A DNA stretch of 64,000 nt from Uloborus plumipes (GCA_038373865.1 JAXGGA010002847.1:1-64000), one strand, 5' to 3'. Shown: positions 22,305 through 33,772, counted from the stretch's first letter. Notes: a model not told the origin generated them from the letters alone. Numbers and translations: made by a program.

Positions 22305-24376
22305 AGCCTACTTTCCCGTTAAAAATAAAACAAGAAGTTCTGTCAAGAACTAAACGAGCCTACTTTCCCGTACATCGACATCGGCATTAGCATCTGATCA
22401 ATATTCTCTTGATTATCTGAAACTAAAAATTATGTCAAACATATCTTTATAGCACTTAAAGCTGATTTCTGAAAGCAAAATATACCCCTCTCATCAGATA
22501 AAATAAACACGTAAAAAGTAAATAAACGAGTCAATAAAGTTTTGTCGCACCTTTTAAAGAATGTAACTGTTATAGTTCTTCCGTAGAAAAATTCCACAAT
22601 CGTTTTCAAAAGAAAAAAAAATAAATAAATAAAATAAAAGTACAAAGAACTTCAAAACATATTTTATCAAAGAAAGAAAAAAAAGTCGTTCGTTAATAAA
22701 ATGTCTTGAATTACATTTTTAATCCGTTGCCAGTTGTTAAATATAAATAAGGAATAAAATGCTCTCGTGAATGAAAAATTTTTGTTGACAAAAAAAAAAA
22801 AAAAAAAAAAAAAATCGTCTGATAAAAAAAAAATAATAATAATAAATTAAACAAAACAAATAAATAAATAAACAAAAAATCGTCTGCCCAGTCAGTCATT
22901 TTTTCTGAGCCTGCATTTCCGCCATGTTTGCGGAGTCGGAGTCGGAATCAGAGTCCTCACAGAAGATTATTCAGAAAAGTACTTTACAATACATTATTTA
23001 TCAAAACCATTTTCTTACAAAGTTAGTTTGAAGGAAATCCGCCTTGAAGTTCAGAATCAACATTCAATTTAAATTTCTCCGTAGGAGCTCATGTTAAAAT
23101 TGTTTCTGAACGGTTCATCATTGAACGAAAAATGGTTCAAATTGAAAAGTGAAATATAGGAATGAGCCTCTCCGAGATCTTTCGAACAAAAAAAAAGTTT
23201 ATTCAATTCGGACGGTTCACTTAAAAGTTATTAGGTGGGGAAAGGTTATTTGAACGGTTCAATGTTGAACGAAAAAAATGTTCAAATTGAAAATTTAAAT
23301 ACGGTAATGAAGCATCCTTGCCGAGATCTTTTGAACAAAAAAAAGTTTGTTTAAATCGGACTGTTCATTCAAAAGTTATTAGGTGTGAGGGCTTGTTTGA
23401 ACGGTTCAATGTTGAACGAAAAATTGTTCAAATCGGAAATTTAAAAACGGGGATGAAGTATCCTTGCCGAGATCTTTCGAACAAAAAAAAAAGTTTGTTT
23501 AAATCGGACTTTTCACTCAAAAGTTATTAGGGGTGAGAGCTTGTTTGAACGGTTCAATGTTGAACGAAAAATTGTTCAAATCGAAAATGTAGATACGGGA
23601 ATGAAGTATCCTTGAAAAGATCTTTCGAACAAAAAAAAGTTTGTTCAAATCGGACTGTTCATTCAAAAGTTATTAGGTGTGAGGGCTTGTTTGAACGGTT
23701 CAATGTTGAACGAAAAATTGTTCAAATCGGAAATTTAAAAACGGGGATGAAGTATCCTTGCCGAGATCTTTCGAACAAAAAAAAAAGTTTGTTTAAATCG
23801 GACTTTTCACTCAAAAGTTATTAGGGGTGAGAGCTTGTTTGAACGGTTCAATGTTGAACGAAAAATTGTTCAAATCGAAAATGTAGATACGGGAATGAAG
23901 TATCCTTGAAAAGATCTTTCGAACAAAAAAAAGTTTGTTCAAATCGGACTGTTCATTCAAAAGTTAGTATCGCGGGACCGGTTGTTTGAACGGCTCAAAG
24001 TTGAACCAAAAATTGTTCAAAGCAAAAAATCAAATATGGGAATGAGCTGTACTCGCCGAGATCTTTCCAACAAAAAAAAGTTCGTCCAAATCGGAATGTT
24101 CATTCAAAAGTTATTAGGGGGGGACAGACAGACCGACAGACCGACCGACCGACCGACCGACCGACCGACACACAAATTCCCCATCTCAATACCCTACTTT
24201 CAAATTTTTAATTTTTCGATATTTATTTCATTGTTTTGTTTCTTTTTGACTTTTTTTTACTTGGCGATATTTTTTTTACTTGGCGATATTTTTTGGACTT
24301 GGCGACATTTTTTAGATGCATTAAGCCAATTTTAATGCTTTTTTCGTCTCTTTTATTCTTAACGGGAAAGTAGGCT
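22305..24376 (+). mobile_element. 147-bp-array element, copy B (complete)
   Basis: Bounded by inverted termini AGCCTACTTTCCCGTTAA (22305) and TTAACGGGAAAGTAGGCT (ending 24376). Internal order is as in copy A, with seven 147-bp units (about 23109-24110), a GACC run (24123-24170) and CTTGGCGATA words (24259-24305). Within the array, about 23345-23638 is duplicated almost exactly 294 bp downstream, a two-unit higher-order repeat. It is the inverted partner of copy C. Confidence 0.75.
23109..24110 (+). repeat. Tandem array of ~147-bp units (7 units, copy B)
   Basis: Unit starts at about 23109, 23253, 23399, 23547, 23694, 23841 and 23988, period about 147 bp. Alternating TTTAAAAACGGGGATG and GTAGATACGGGAATG variants show the dimeric higher-order structure. 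The frames at 23318-23530 and 23612-23824 encode near-identical 70-residue strings only because of this repeat. Confidence 0.8.
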
Positions 24377-25845
24377 AAAAAAGACGAAAAAAGTATTAAA
24401 AAGTAGCTTAATGCATCTAAAAAATATCGCCAAGTCCAAAAAAAAATCGCCAAGTTAAAAAAATATCGCCAAAAACAAAAAATATCGCCAAGTTATAAAA
24501 ATAAAGAGGTAAAATGAATATCGAAAAATTAAAAATTTGAAAGTAGGGTATTGAGATGGGGAATTTGTGTGTCGGTCTGTCTGTCCCCCCCTAATAACTT
24601 TTGAATGAACATTCCGATTTGGACAAACTTTTTTTTTGTTGGAAAGATCTCGGCGAGTACAGCTCATTCCCATGTTTGATTTTTTGATCTGAACAATTTT
24701 TGGTTCAACTTTGAGCCGTTCAAATAACCGGTCCCGCGATACTAACTTTTGAATGAACAGTCCGATTTGAACAAACTTTTTTTTGTTCGAAAGATCTTTT
24801 CAAGGATACTTCATTCCCGTATCTACATTTTTGATTTGAACACTTTTTCGTTCAACATTGAACCGTTCAAACAAGCTCTCACCCCTAATAACTTTTGAGT
24901 GAACAGTCCGATTTAAACAAACTTTTTTTTGTTCGAAAGATATCGGCAAGGATACTTCATTACCGTATTTAAATTTTCAATTTGAACATTTTTTCGTTCA
25001 ACATTGAACCGTTCAAGCAACCTTTCTCCACCTAATAACTTTTAAGTGAACCGTCTGAATTGAATAAACTTTTTTTGTTCGAAAGATCTCGGAGAGACTC
25101 GTTCCCATATTTCACTTTTCAATTTGAACCATTTTTCGTTCAATGATGAACCGTTCAGAAAAATTTTTATGAGCGCCTACTGGGAAATTTAAATTGAATG
25201 TTGATTCTAAACTTAAAGGCGGATTTCCTTCAAACTAACTTTGTAAGAAAACAGTTTTGATAAAAAATGTATGTTAAGTACTTTTCTGAAAAATCTTCTG
25301 TGAGGACTCTGATTCCGAATCCGACTCCGCAAACATGGCGGAAATGCAGGCTCAGAAAAAAATGACTGACTGGGCAGACGATTTTTTGTTTATTTATTCA
25401 TTTTTTTTGTTTAATTTATTATTATTATTTTTATTTATTTATTTTTTTTTTTGGCAGACGATATTTTTTTTGATTACAAAAATTGTTCATTCACGAGAGC
25501 ATTTTATTCTTTACTTATATTTAACAACTGGCAACGGATTAAAAATAAAATTCGAGACATTTTATTAACGAACGCGGTTTTTTTTCTTCGATAAAATGTG
25601 TTTTGATGTTCTTTGTACTTTTATTTTTTTTTTCATTTGAAAACGATTGTGAAATTTTTCTACGGAAGAACTATAGCAGTTACATTCTTTGAAAGGTGCG
25701 ACAAAACTTTATTTACTTGTTTATTTACTTTTTACGTGTCCTGATCATGTGATGAGAGGGGTATATTTTGCTTTTAGAAATCAGCTTTAAGTGTTATAAA
25801 GGTATGTTTGACATAATTTTCAGTTTCAGATATTCAAGAGAATAT
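24377..25845 (-). mobile_element. 147-bp-array element, copy C (inverted, truncated)
   Basis: Reverse complement of copy B, joined to it at the shared terminus near 24376. It keeps only four 147-bp units (palindromic cores near 24708, 24855, 25001 and 25146) and a very short GACAGACC run. At 25845 it stops, missing the outermost ~100 bp present in B (22305-22402). Length and unit number agree: three units fewer accounts for most of the difference. Confidence 0.75.
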
Positions 25846-26099
25846 ATACGTATTTATAGACGTACTAGCCGGGTACCCGGCCCTTCCCGGGTTTCAGCCG
25901 GGTTTGGTGTTTTAGTGACACTCGTTCATGAATTTTTCAATATTAAAGTGCATATCTATATACACAATGGCTACTTCTGTAAACAATGGCAATTTTTTCT
26001 GACTGGACAAACTAAAAAACACAAACTATTACACACCTTAAATACAAATGCAAGCTACAAATAACGTTTAGGTAAATCGGAAATGTTATAAGCTTGGTA

Positions 26100-26996
26100 C
26101 AGGGTGCGGCGGAGAAACTTGCAGACTTGAAAAGTCCACTAAGGGAAAAGTACATCAGGTATAAGTTTACTACTTTTTATAAGATATGGTACCCATTCTG
26201 AATTTTTATATTAGTTAGATTAAAAAACTACATCGGGAAGAGTGACGGCCCCTGTTAATGATGCATTCATGTACCCTAGATTTGTTGCACTCTTTCGAGC
26301 ATATCGACTGATGGGATGTTGGTGATAGCAAGCCGGATGCTGTTCTCCAGGCGTTGCAGGGTCCGGGGCTTGTCGTTGTAAACGATCCATTTGAGATACC
26401 CCCATAAAAAATAGTCACAGAGTGACAAATCGGAAGAGCGGGCCGGTTACGGTACGTCACCTTTCAAGGAGACGTTATCACTCAACTGGTGAACCACAGC
26501 AAGTTTGTAGGGATGAAACTGGAGTTCGTTGTGAAGAATTCGTCTCGGTGTCAAATCAAAAATCCGCAAAGCAGCAGCGTGTTTACGCGCCGAACGACTG
26601 GGAGAGCGCAAAAACGACTCTCTCACTTTTTCGACGTTTTCTAGGGTTCTGGAAATCCGTTGACCTCCTGGGCCTCTGTTTGCCACACTCTCACTTTACC
26701 TGAATGTTTTCACCCACAAAACAGTCGATTCCCAGCCAGGAATGGGAACAATGGGCTGAATTTTGAACTGAGTTCGGAAGGCACGTTTAGTGGCGACCAC
26801 CGAAAGATTATTTGAAAAGTAAGATTCGGAGGCGAACGCTCTTTGCTCCTTTGTCCAACGCATGGCGACAACTAAACTATGAGATAACAAAACTTTAGGA
26901 CCCTCTCTTTAAAATGAAACTCTTTCTACTCCTTTCTGACCACTCCTTGCTAATTAACATCCAATTAAAATCAGCAAGTTTCTTTGTCGCACCCTG
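26100..26996 (-). mobile_element. Internally deleted mariner-superfamily element
   Basis: Terminal inverted repeats of about 23 bp: CAGGGTGCGGCGGAGAAACT at 26100 and its inverted partner ending GTCGCACCCTG at 26996. TA precedes the left end (26098-26099); the right-hand TA is not preserved. It encloses the broken transposase at 26220-26863 and lies within the Helitron at 25865-27544. Confidence 0.75.
26220..26863 (-). pseudogene. DUF4817/DDE mariner-type transposase, deleted and frameshifted
   Basis: The N-terminus starts MRWTKEQRAFASESYFSNN (ATG at 26861-26863), then VVATKRAFRTQF, a helix-turn-helix module I know as DUF4817. A stop at 26696-26698 is followed in frame by GGQRISRTLENVEKVRESF, SPSRSARKHAAALRI and ILHNELQFHPYKLAVVHQLS. 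The reading then jumps to LKGDV, a stop, PARSSDLSLCDYFLWGYLK and the C-terminal DKPRTLQRLENSIRLAITNI. About 150 residues with the first two catalytic aspartates are missing; the third (in SLCDYFLW) remains. At least two frameshifts affect the tail. It cannot be active. Confidence 0.85.
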
Positions 26997-27723
26997 AAAA
27001 ATCAATCGCACTGGAGTCAAGTATTTCCAAACATTACGCGTAAAATAAGTCCCATCATTAGTTTATATCCTTGTGACTACATTGGTGAAAACATCTTATG
27101 TACCTAACTTAGAAATTTTTCGACAATAAACATTTTCTGTTCTCTAACTGTTGCCACAGTCAATTGTCTTTTTATTTAGTCTCGTTAGCGGTTATTGGCA
27201 CAGATGAATCTAAAAATCCTAAGAAAGCAATAAATTTCATACTTACTCCAGAGAAGCCTTGGTTCACATTTTCATCACGATTACTATTAATATTGTTGTT
27301 GTGAGGCAACCAAATTTTTGCAACAATGGACTTAAAATTTAATCATTTAATGGGGAAATTACATGAAATTTACTATTTTCCATAATAACTTTTTTAAACT
27401 TAGCTTTTTAGAAATAAATTATAGCTTTTCCTGCTCCCTGTTACTGCAGCTATCTACGGTGAAAAAAATGGTTAAAATCGGTCCAGTAGTTTTGAAGTTT
27501 ACCCCGGTCATACGCATTCAAAATTAATCTTTTATGTATATAGATTCAAACCTTTAATTTTTTTTTGAAATTAAGGATAGTCAAGTTTTGAGGCTTGTTG
27601 ATTTCTCTTGGAATGACCCATAGACATTGGAAACGCTCGCGCGCCCGCTTTCTATCAAGCTTTTACCATGATTTGTATTTTAAAACATTCTGTAGTCTTA
27701 ATTGTAAGTAGAATATTTAAAAT

Positions 27724-27892
27724 GGTTAATCTGTGCTTTGGATCCCTTTTCTCGCCAAACACGGATTTCGGTATCGCCGCCATAGGAACGCCATTTTTTG
27801 GTAATGTCTCTCGGAACGCGAGACAACAAGGAAAAACGCGCCAGTTGGCGACTTTTTGAAAATGCGCCAAGCAGGGACCCAAAGCGCATTTT
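27724..27892. mobile_element. Small inverted-repeat element
   Basis: GTGCTTTGGATCCCTTTTCTC (27733) and its inverted relative GGGACCCAAAGCGCATTTTC (about 27873-27892) flank a GC-richer core with CGCCGCCATAGG and GCGCCAGTTGGCGAC. Four open frames on both strands of this segment reflect low stop density, not coding. No target duplication identified. Confidence 0.35.
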
Positions 27893-28203
27893 CACCTTTA
27901 ATCTTAAGCAATGTGTTTTTTATTGTGCTTTGAAACGTACAAATATTATTTTGTAGAATAAATTGTATTTCTTTATTAGTAGATTGTTCACTGCATCAAT
28001 TATTTTCGCGAGTTTTGTAAACATGTGTTTTACAGTATCGGTAACGTAAGAAGGGAGCAAAATTATCCTAAGTATCCCAAAACAGTTAATGGCAAATTTT
28101 GCGACATTTTAAAAATCGTCAAAGCGGTGCGTTTTGAGTTCTTTTAGTTCAGAAAAAAAAAAAAACCAAAGGTGAGTATAAATTGTTTCTCAATATTATT
28201 ACT

Positions 28204-28234
28204 GACCCAGGCAACGCCGGGTATTTTTGCTAGT
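28204..28234 (+). mobile_element. Helitron 3' terminus (plus strand)
   Basis: GACCCAGGCAACGCCGGGT forms a hairpin (ACCCAGGC / GCCGGGT around AAC), followed by ATTTTTG and CTAG, then T. Hairpin plus CTRR followed by T is the Helitron 3' signature. It is the only plus-oriented one seen here and may terminate the Helitron that begins at 22099, with the intervening elements nested inside. Confidence 0.6.
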
Positions 28235-29420
28235 TAACAATATGTATTTACTTTGAAGAAAATATGCCTCTTTTTTCCAGCACATACTACAGTCATGAAA
28301 GTTTATTCCATTAAGCAATCAAGTGCTTTTGCAAGAAAAGAGTATCTGATTCATACTTACGTGGTTTGTTGTCATCAGAGGTACTGAAATACAGAACAGA
28401 AGTCAAATATGTGGGACTGTTTAGTTCCATATCTGTAAATAATTGCTATTCTGTGCGAGAGTTCCATATTCGGCTCTATTGTGGTCGATTGGGATTCACG
28501 CTCATCTGTTTTATTTCGTTGAAAATGTATGAATTTCAAAGAGTTCATTCAACCTTATCTCAAAATTTTAGTCTGAAGTTAAGAACCTCTGCTTAATTGA
28601 AGTTTAATAATCCAACAAGAATGTTCTTCGAAGTTTTAAATTATGAAAGGAAAAATGCTCCTTTATTTTAACTTTATGAATTCAAATAAGCATCAGTTGA
28701 TGGTGAGCCGTTCTTTCGAATCGATGATCAAACTAATCACAACTCCGCTCCAATTTCGAAAAAAGGAATTTCATGAAAGCTCTTATCTAAATTTTTATTC
28801 TCATTAGAGATTCTTTTTCTGTCCAAAAGTGAAGCTCAGTAATGAAGGGAGTGGTTTAAATAAAAGTTTTCGGGGTCTCTAACTCTTTTTTCATGTTTTC
28901 TATAGATATTTTTTATTTCTTGTACATGTAGCTGGCTTGACTCAAAAGGATAAAAGGAGTTTAACATGATTGAGCTAATAGAATAATCAATAATCAGTAT
29001 TTATATTTAGAAATACTGGTCAACAATAATGGTGCTGGTCAAACTAGGGCAGAGTGCCTGCCCTCCAGTGAATAGTACAGTAAAGAGCATTGATTATACG
29101 TCTTTCAATGGACTGACGTGAAATGAGATACACATTTCGAAAACGATGTATACTCAAGACGTTTACAAATGACTTTGATTTTTCCAAATTTAACCCTACT
29201 AATTTGAATTTTGTGCAAATAAGAGAAAATCTTGGACTTCTTAAGAACAACAGGAGGCCAGTATTGCTATATATGAAGTAAAACAAAAGTGAAAAATGGG
29301 GAGTTATAACTTATAAGCCAAATGTTATAAAGAACCAATTGACATGGATAAATTTGCTCTAAATATGAAAATAATTTTAAAAATAAACTATGCTTTAAAA
29401 TGTTGCAAAAGTCCAAATTA
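28235..29420. other. AT-rich stretch without a recognisable feature
   Basis: Both strands read; no coding, RNA or inverted-repeat structure recognised. The 76-residue frame at 28366-28596 has no family resemblance. Confidence 0.45.
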
Positions 29421-29684
29421 GGCATATATCTGTCCCTCAGAATCAGAACGACGTAAGTCCAAAAATGGCAATTTTCACTTTTTTGCTTCATTGTATGTAG
29501 AATCTTATTCCATATCGACTCATAAAACAGTATTCTATAAAACAAATTCCTTCAAATTTATATAGCAGCGTGAAAAGAGCGCGAGTCCCATTTTTGCATG
29601 TATCCGACAATCGTTTTCGCTCTCTACTGCAAAATGACTAAAATGGACTTACGTTAGTCTGGTTCTGAGGTACGGATATGTCCC
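29421..29684. mobile_element. MITE with ATCTGTCCCTCAGAATCAGA-type ends
   Basis: Left end GGCATATATCTGTCCCTCAG followed by AATCAGAACGACGTAAGTCC is mirrored by GGACTTACGTTAGTCTGG and TTCTGAGGTACGGATATG on the right, giving ~46-bp inverted ends around a ~170-bp interior. A partial relative (TAGTCTGGCTCTGAGGTACA) lies at 56796-56815. The target duplication is uncertain. Confidence 0.6.
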
Positions 29685-29956
29685 TAAAATGGAGCATGCG
29701 CTTCTTAAATTGACGGAACGCAGGAAATTTTTAGGGAACGTTTGAAATTGAATTTGTAGAACTTTCATTTTATAAAATTACAAGGGAGCGTCAAATGTAT
29801 TCATTTTCGATAACGGTAGCAAAAAAAGTCTCCCTCGTGATTTAGAGATTTAAATTTCGAAAATGTGTTCGGGGGAAGATTCCTCGAAACAGCCCTCTAC
29901 ATGTTAAACACTCAACTTTATATCGCTTACGTGTTCTCTTCATTACTTCGAACCTA

Positions 29957-30224
29957 GCCGATCAAGGATCCACCGTCGTTACTAATGGTGACTGGGCGAC
30001 AAAAAATAAGGGTCGTGGTCACCAAGTCTTCCAAGTGAATCAATACCACTGGGGGTGCTGGACCAGGTGTTTGCTTGGCTTCTGGTCTGGATAAGAAAAG
30101 AAAAAAAAAAAAACAGTGCGCTCTTCAGGGTCCGATCCCGGTTAAACCACGAGTTGTGGTTGGTACGGGGGACCCTGGAGAGTGAATTGAAGTGTTCGCT
30201 TCATTGTATAATTATTCTAACTAC

Positions 30225-30266
<42 letters not shown>
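29957..30266 (+). mobile_element. SINE-like retroposon with poly(A) tail, copy 1
   Basis: Starts near GATCAAGGATCCACC, includes GGGGGTGCTGGACCAGG, a pol III B-box-like GGTCCGATCCC (30129-30139), AAACCACGAGTTGTGGTTGG and ends in about 40 A residues (30227-30266). A second copy on the opposite strand (55629-55856) has a 15-bp target duplication, which supports retroposition. An A box is not clear, so a tRNA origin is uncertain. The 91-residue frame across it is fortuitous. Confidence 0.6.
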
Positions 30267-30268
<2 letters not shown>

Positions 30269-32649
30269 GACTCCATTTTTTATCTATTTTTTTGTATCAC
30301 ACAGCAAGCAAAATTAGCAAATTAAGTTAAACAGACTTGTGGTATTTCGGTATAATTAAAACGAAAAAATATTGTACTAAATTCAACAATCGATTCTTCT
30401 CACACTGAAAAAAAGTCAAGAAATGGAGCTGAAGCTAAAGAGACAATTTTTTTCACCATGAAAAATGAGAAAATTTGCCAACAATCTAAGAAACTAAAAC
30501 TGAAGTCACCACACACATTATTAGAGATTTTTTGCTTTCAAAGTGCAATATTTAATAGTTTTGGTTATGGTAAACAAGGACGTTGATACCAGTATGAGAT
30601 ATATTTTTGTTAATCGGTTCGCCTAATGTTTAAAGGTAAAAAATGTATTTAAAAAAAAGCTTCCAGCACACATTCAAAAATTGTATTCCTTATCTAGTGT
30701 ATATGTCACAAAAAAATTGCATCTCTAAATTTTCCGAATCGTCAGCCCGAAGGCGCCAAATGAGGAAAATTTTTGGGAGGTCCGGGTGACCTCCAGTGAC
30801 ATCCCTTCGGGGCGCTCTTGGACATAACGGAGGTTTCAGTCACTCGGCGAGCCTTCTTCCGAGAATTTCGAATTATTTTTTTTATAGATCTGTTAAATAG
30901 TCAGTTGAAAATACGAAATGTAAACTAATCAAGTCAAATCAAAGGTTGTGATAATTTCATTACTGTCTGTTTGCGTATTGTGCGCCTGGGAGCCACGGAC
31001 GCTTCCATCTGAAAAAGGGGAGATAGGTTTAGGATGCGCACTACCAGATGCCTTCAGCTTTTGTTCGCTTTCTACTTCCTCGTTGCTTTTCCTCCCTATT
31101 TCGAGAAAGTCCGAAGAGACTTCGCGCTTGCGCAGACGCAGCGGATTTCGCACGAAAAATTTTTAGACAGTAGGTATCAGTTTGTTGTCATTCAACTATT
31201 GCCATATTCGACAGAAAGTAATAAGCTCGAATCCTATGCTACGTATCTTAGCGTTTAATCAATTCTGATTAAACAAATTAGAAATATATGTAATTTAAGA
31301 CTGATAATTTTAGTTAACTTAATAAGTGGTAAATAAAAAGACATCATAATGAGTAGAAATTTTTTGTGAACACCAAAAAGGTTTTGCTATTCTATGGCAG
31401 GTAATCTGAAACAGAAGCGTAATTAACCTAGGAAGAGTATGACAATATACATAAAGGTCTTTTTATGAAAACAGGGCCGCCATTGAATCTTTCTTTCAAT
31501 AGGTAACATCATGTATTTTTGCCCTTTTTTCCCGAATTCGCGAATTGTGTATTTTGGATTTTGTACAATAATCTTTGACGAATGCACTTTTTGTTTTTTG
31601 TATATGTGATTGCATCTTTTAAAGAATAATTCATCAGTGGACACGCACACTCACACACACTCATTATCATTCTATTCTGTAAAAAGTCTTATCTAAAGTT
31701 TCAGTCTCGCTATCGTCTGCAATTTCATGGATAACATTTTTTAATCTTCATTTCCATACTTAAAAAATTATCTTTCTTTTTTTCCCTTGAAAATTTCTTC
31801 TTATACCTTTATTCTTCTGCATGGGTAATTTTTCTATGCAGGGGAGCCACTTAATCTCCTTTACGATACCTTCTTAAAATACTGCCGTATAAACAAATGC
31901 TCGAACAAAGAACACGAAGAAGAGAAGTGAAATAAGTTATTAGCACAACGAGATAAAGAAAGAATGTTTCATTAACCATGACGATATTTTTCGTTCCATG
32001 CTTTCATAGTTTTGCTCCTTTAATTATCGTAAATATGATTTCCACGCTTTTTTCTCTATTTGAAGTCATTTGTTTTTTGCTAGTTTACTTAAGCTAATGG
32101 ATTACAAGTTAAAATTATTCCACAGCTTTTGCTTTTTAATTAAAAGAGGAAAAAAAGCAATTATTGAAATACCAAATAAGGATGGAGTTAATAAACTGAT
32201 TATATTTCAAAAAATCTTCGCAACCTGAAGCAATTTTATATGCATCGCACAATGATGAGAATTTTTCGACTAAAAAAGTTTTACTTCACTGTCATGTAAT
32301 TCGATAAATGGAAGCATTATGTTTATCCAATTACTGTAATGTGATTTACTGAAGGGAAGTATAATTGGGAATTTTAAAAATAAAGTTTTTATATTATGTG
32401 ATTTACACACATGAGGGGAGAGTGAGCCTTGTTATTAAATTGTAACTACATCCTTTTTAGACTTTCTCTTTTATCTGAGAATTATTTCAGTTTCTTTTTA
32501 ATTCTCGCATTGAAATTTGATTCGCAAATTCTGTATAGAATATATATGCACAATTGCTAATTTTAAAAAGGTGAAAATGAAAAAATAGCAATTCAATTTT
32601 TTCGCTACATAATTTAATTTTTTGGGATAAACTATTGCGTTTAGGTCGT

Positions 32650-32695
<46 letters not shown>

Positions 32696-33006
32696 CGAAA
32701 AATTTTATTACCATTATAGAGATCAACTTTATATAAATATGAATTTGAGGTCAAAATATGAAAACAATCGAACAAAAATTTCCTAAGTTTGCTAGAAATA
32801 AAAAATCAACAAAAAATGTAGCATTTTATTACTTAGAAATATTATATTCAGGCTTGTAACAATTGAGTTAATTAAAAATTTGCTAATTGCTATTGTAACA
32901 TTTTATTTTTTAATATAACATTTTATTTTTTAATAATGTAGGTATGATAGATAATTAACCAATATTATTTGTTATTTTTTGAATTATAAGCATTTTTCAT
33001 TTCAGT
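30267..33006. other. Long stretch without recognisable gene; (TA)n at 32652-32693
   Basis: Mostly AT-rich and unstructured. A GC-richer patch at 30740-31160 (CCGAAGGCGCC, GGTGACCTCC, CTTGCGCAGACGCAGC) has open frames on both strands but no recognised protein and may be a repeat fragment. A (TA)n microsatellite of about 42 bp lies at 32652-32693. Confidence 0.45.
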
Positions 33007-33459
33007 TTAACTCAACACTAATCGGTGCGCAATATTCTTTGTTAATCTGTCTTTTGTAAACAAAAATAGATTGGACGGTTTTCCCACACGGGAGCAAGCG
33101 ACCTATAGTTGCCCATGGGAAAAGCATGGATTTTCTAAATCTAAACCGCAAATTGACATTGTTTGTCCTTGGGACTTATTAATGGACATGGCGAAGGCTA
33201 AACGAATGGGAAACTGTAGACTTTTGAAGGGTATTGAAGATTCTGACGGTGTCATTGGGATACGTGGCAACAGAACTACTTCATCTTTAAACTTGCCAGT
33301 CAAAATGATTGCCTCAATAATGTTCCCGGTGATCTTTTTGATAACTAAACGCGTACCATTGCATAATCTCGGTGGATTTAAATTATGTAGAAGAACTATG
33401 GGTAAACCCATTTTTAGCCGCCGATTATGTGGTGGCATTCCGGGTATGTTTAAAGAATT
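33007..33459 (-). pseudogene. C-terminal end of a Helitron Rep/helicase
   Basis: The minus strand encodes the end of a Pif1-type Helitron helicase: NSLNIPEMPPHNRRLKMGLP, LLHNLNPPRLCNGTRLVIKK, then LPRIPMTPS, the helicase VI motif region LAFAMSINKSQGQT, and NPCFSHGQL followed by a stop in place of the usual Tyr (TAG at 33100-33102). Beyond it VACSRVGKPSNLF and the normal-looking end with TAA at 33007-33009 continue in frame. Only ~150 of well over 1,000 residues remain, cut at 33460 where a Helitron 5' end begins. Confidence 0.88.
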
Positions 33460-33670
33460 TTAGTCAAGAATACAGAAAAGCTGGTAGCTAAATAGATAAT
33501 TTGCAATAAAAAATATATTGCGGTCCTAATTTGAGATAAAAACTATTCTATCATTCAAGTTGGACCAAACTGAAACTGCGTGCAAAATTTGGTTAAAATC
33601 GGTTCAGTAGCTGAGGAGTCCATTGGACACAAACACAGGGACACGTAATTTTTATATATTATAAGAAAGA
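33007..33670 (-). mobile_element. Internally deleted Helitron, minus strand
   Basis: The 5' end on the minus strand is TCTTTCTTATAATATATAAA at 33670, preceded by A, then TTACGTGTCCCTGTG, GGACTCCTCAGCTACTGAAC and CGATTTTAACC, a common Helitron 5' block. It runs to about 33462 and then joins the helicase C-terminus, so nearly all of the Rep/helicase gene is deleted. I cannot find a clear hairpin-CTRR 3' end below 33007. Confidence 0.6.
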
Positions 33671-33772
33671 TTATTACTTGTTTACTGCGCTCCAGAAGCT
33701 GCCAGAACGTGTGCTTTATGTCGCTCAGCCATGGAGGTGTCAAAAAAGGCTTAGTAAAAAGGCTTAGCCAAG

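Larger units (their letters stand above)
25865..27544 (-). mobile_element. Non-autonomous Helitron, minus strand
   Basis: Minus-strand 5' end TCTATATACATAAAAG at 27544, preceded by A, followed inward by AACTTCAAAACTACTGG and ACCGATTTTAACC (27477-27515). The 3' end at 25865-25868 is CTAG, preceded by a GC-rich hairpin (ACCCGGG..GCCGGGT, 25870-25895) and followed by T. This satisfies the TC...hairpin-CTRR, A/T insertion rule for Helitrons. A mariner copy (26100-26996) sits inside it; without that the element is about 0.78 kb and non-coding. Confidence 0.7.

Noticed and set aside
23318..23824. Two nearly identical 70-residue ORFs suggesting a duplicated gene
   Set aside because: They are two readings of the 294-bp higher-order repeat; the frame has no start context or domain and is not kept in copies A and C.
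30929..31258. Overlapping open frames on both strands in a GC-richer patch, possible exon
   Set aside because: No recognised protein, no splice-site-supported continuation, and equally open on both strands, which points to composition rather than coding.
33071..33463. 130-residue plus-strand ORF
   Set aside because: It is the antisense of the Helitron helicase C-terminus, which is the recognisable product.
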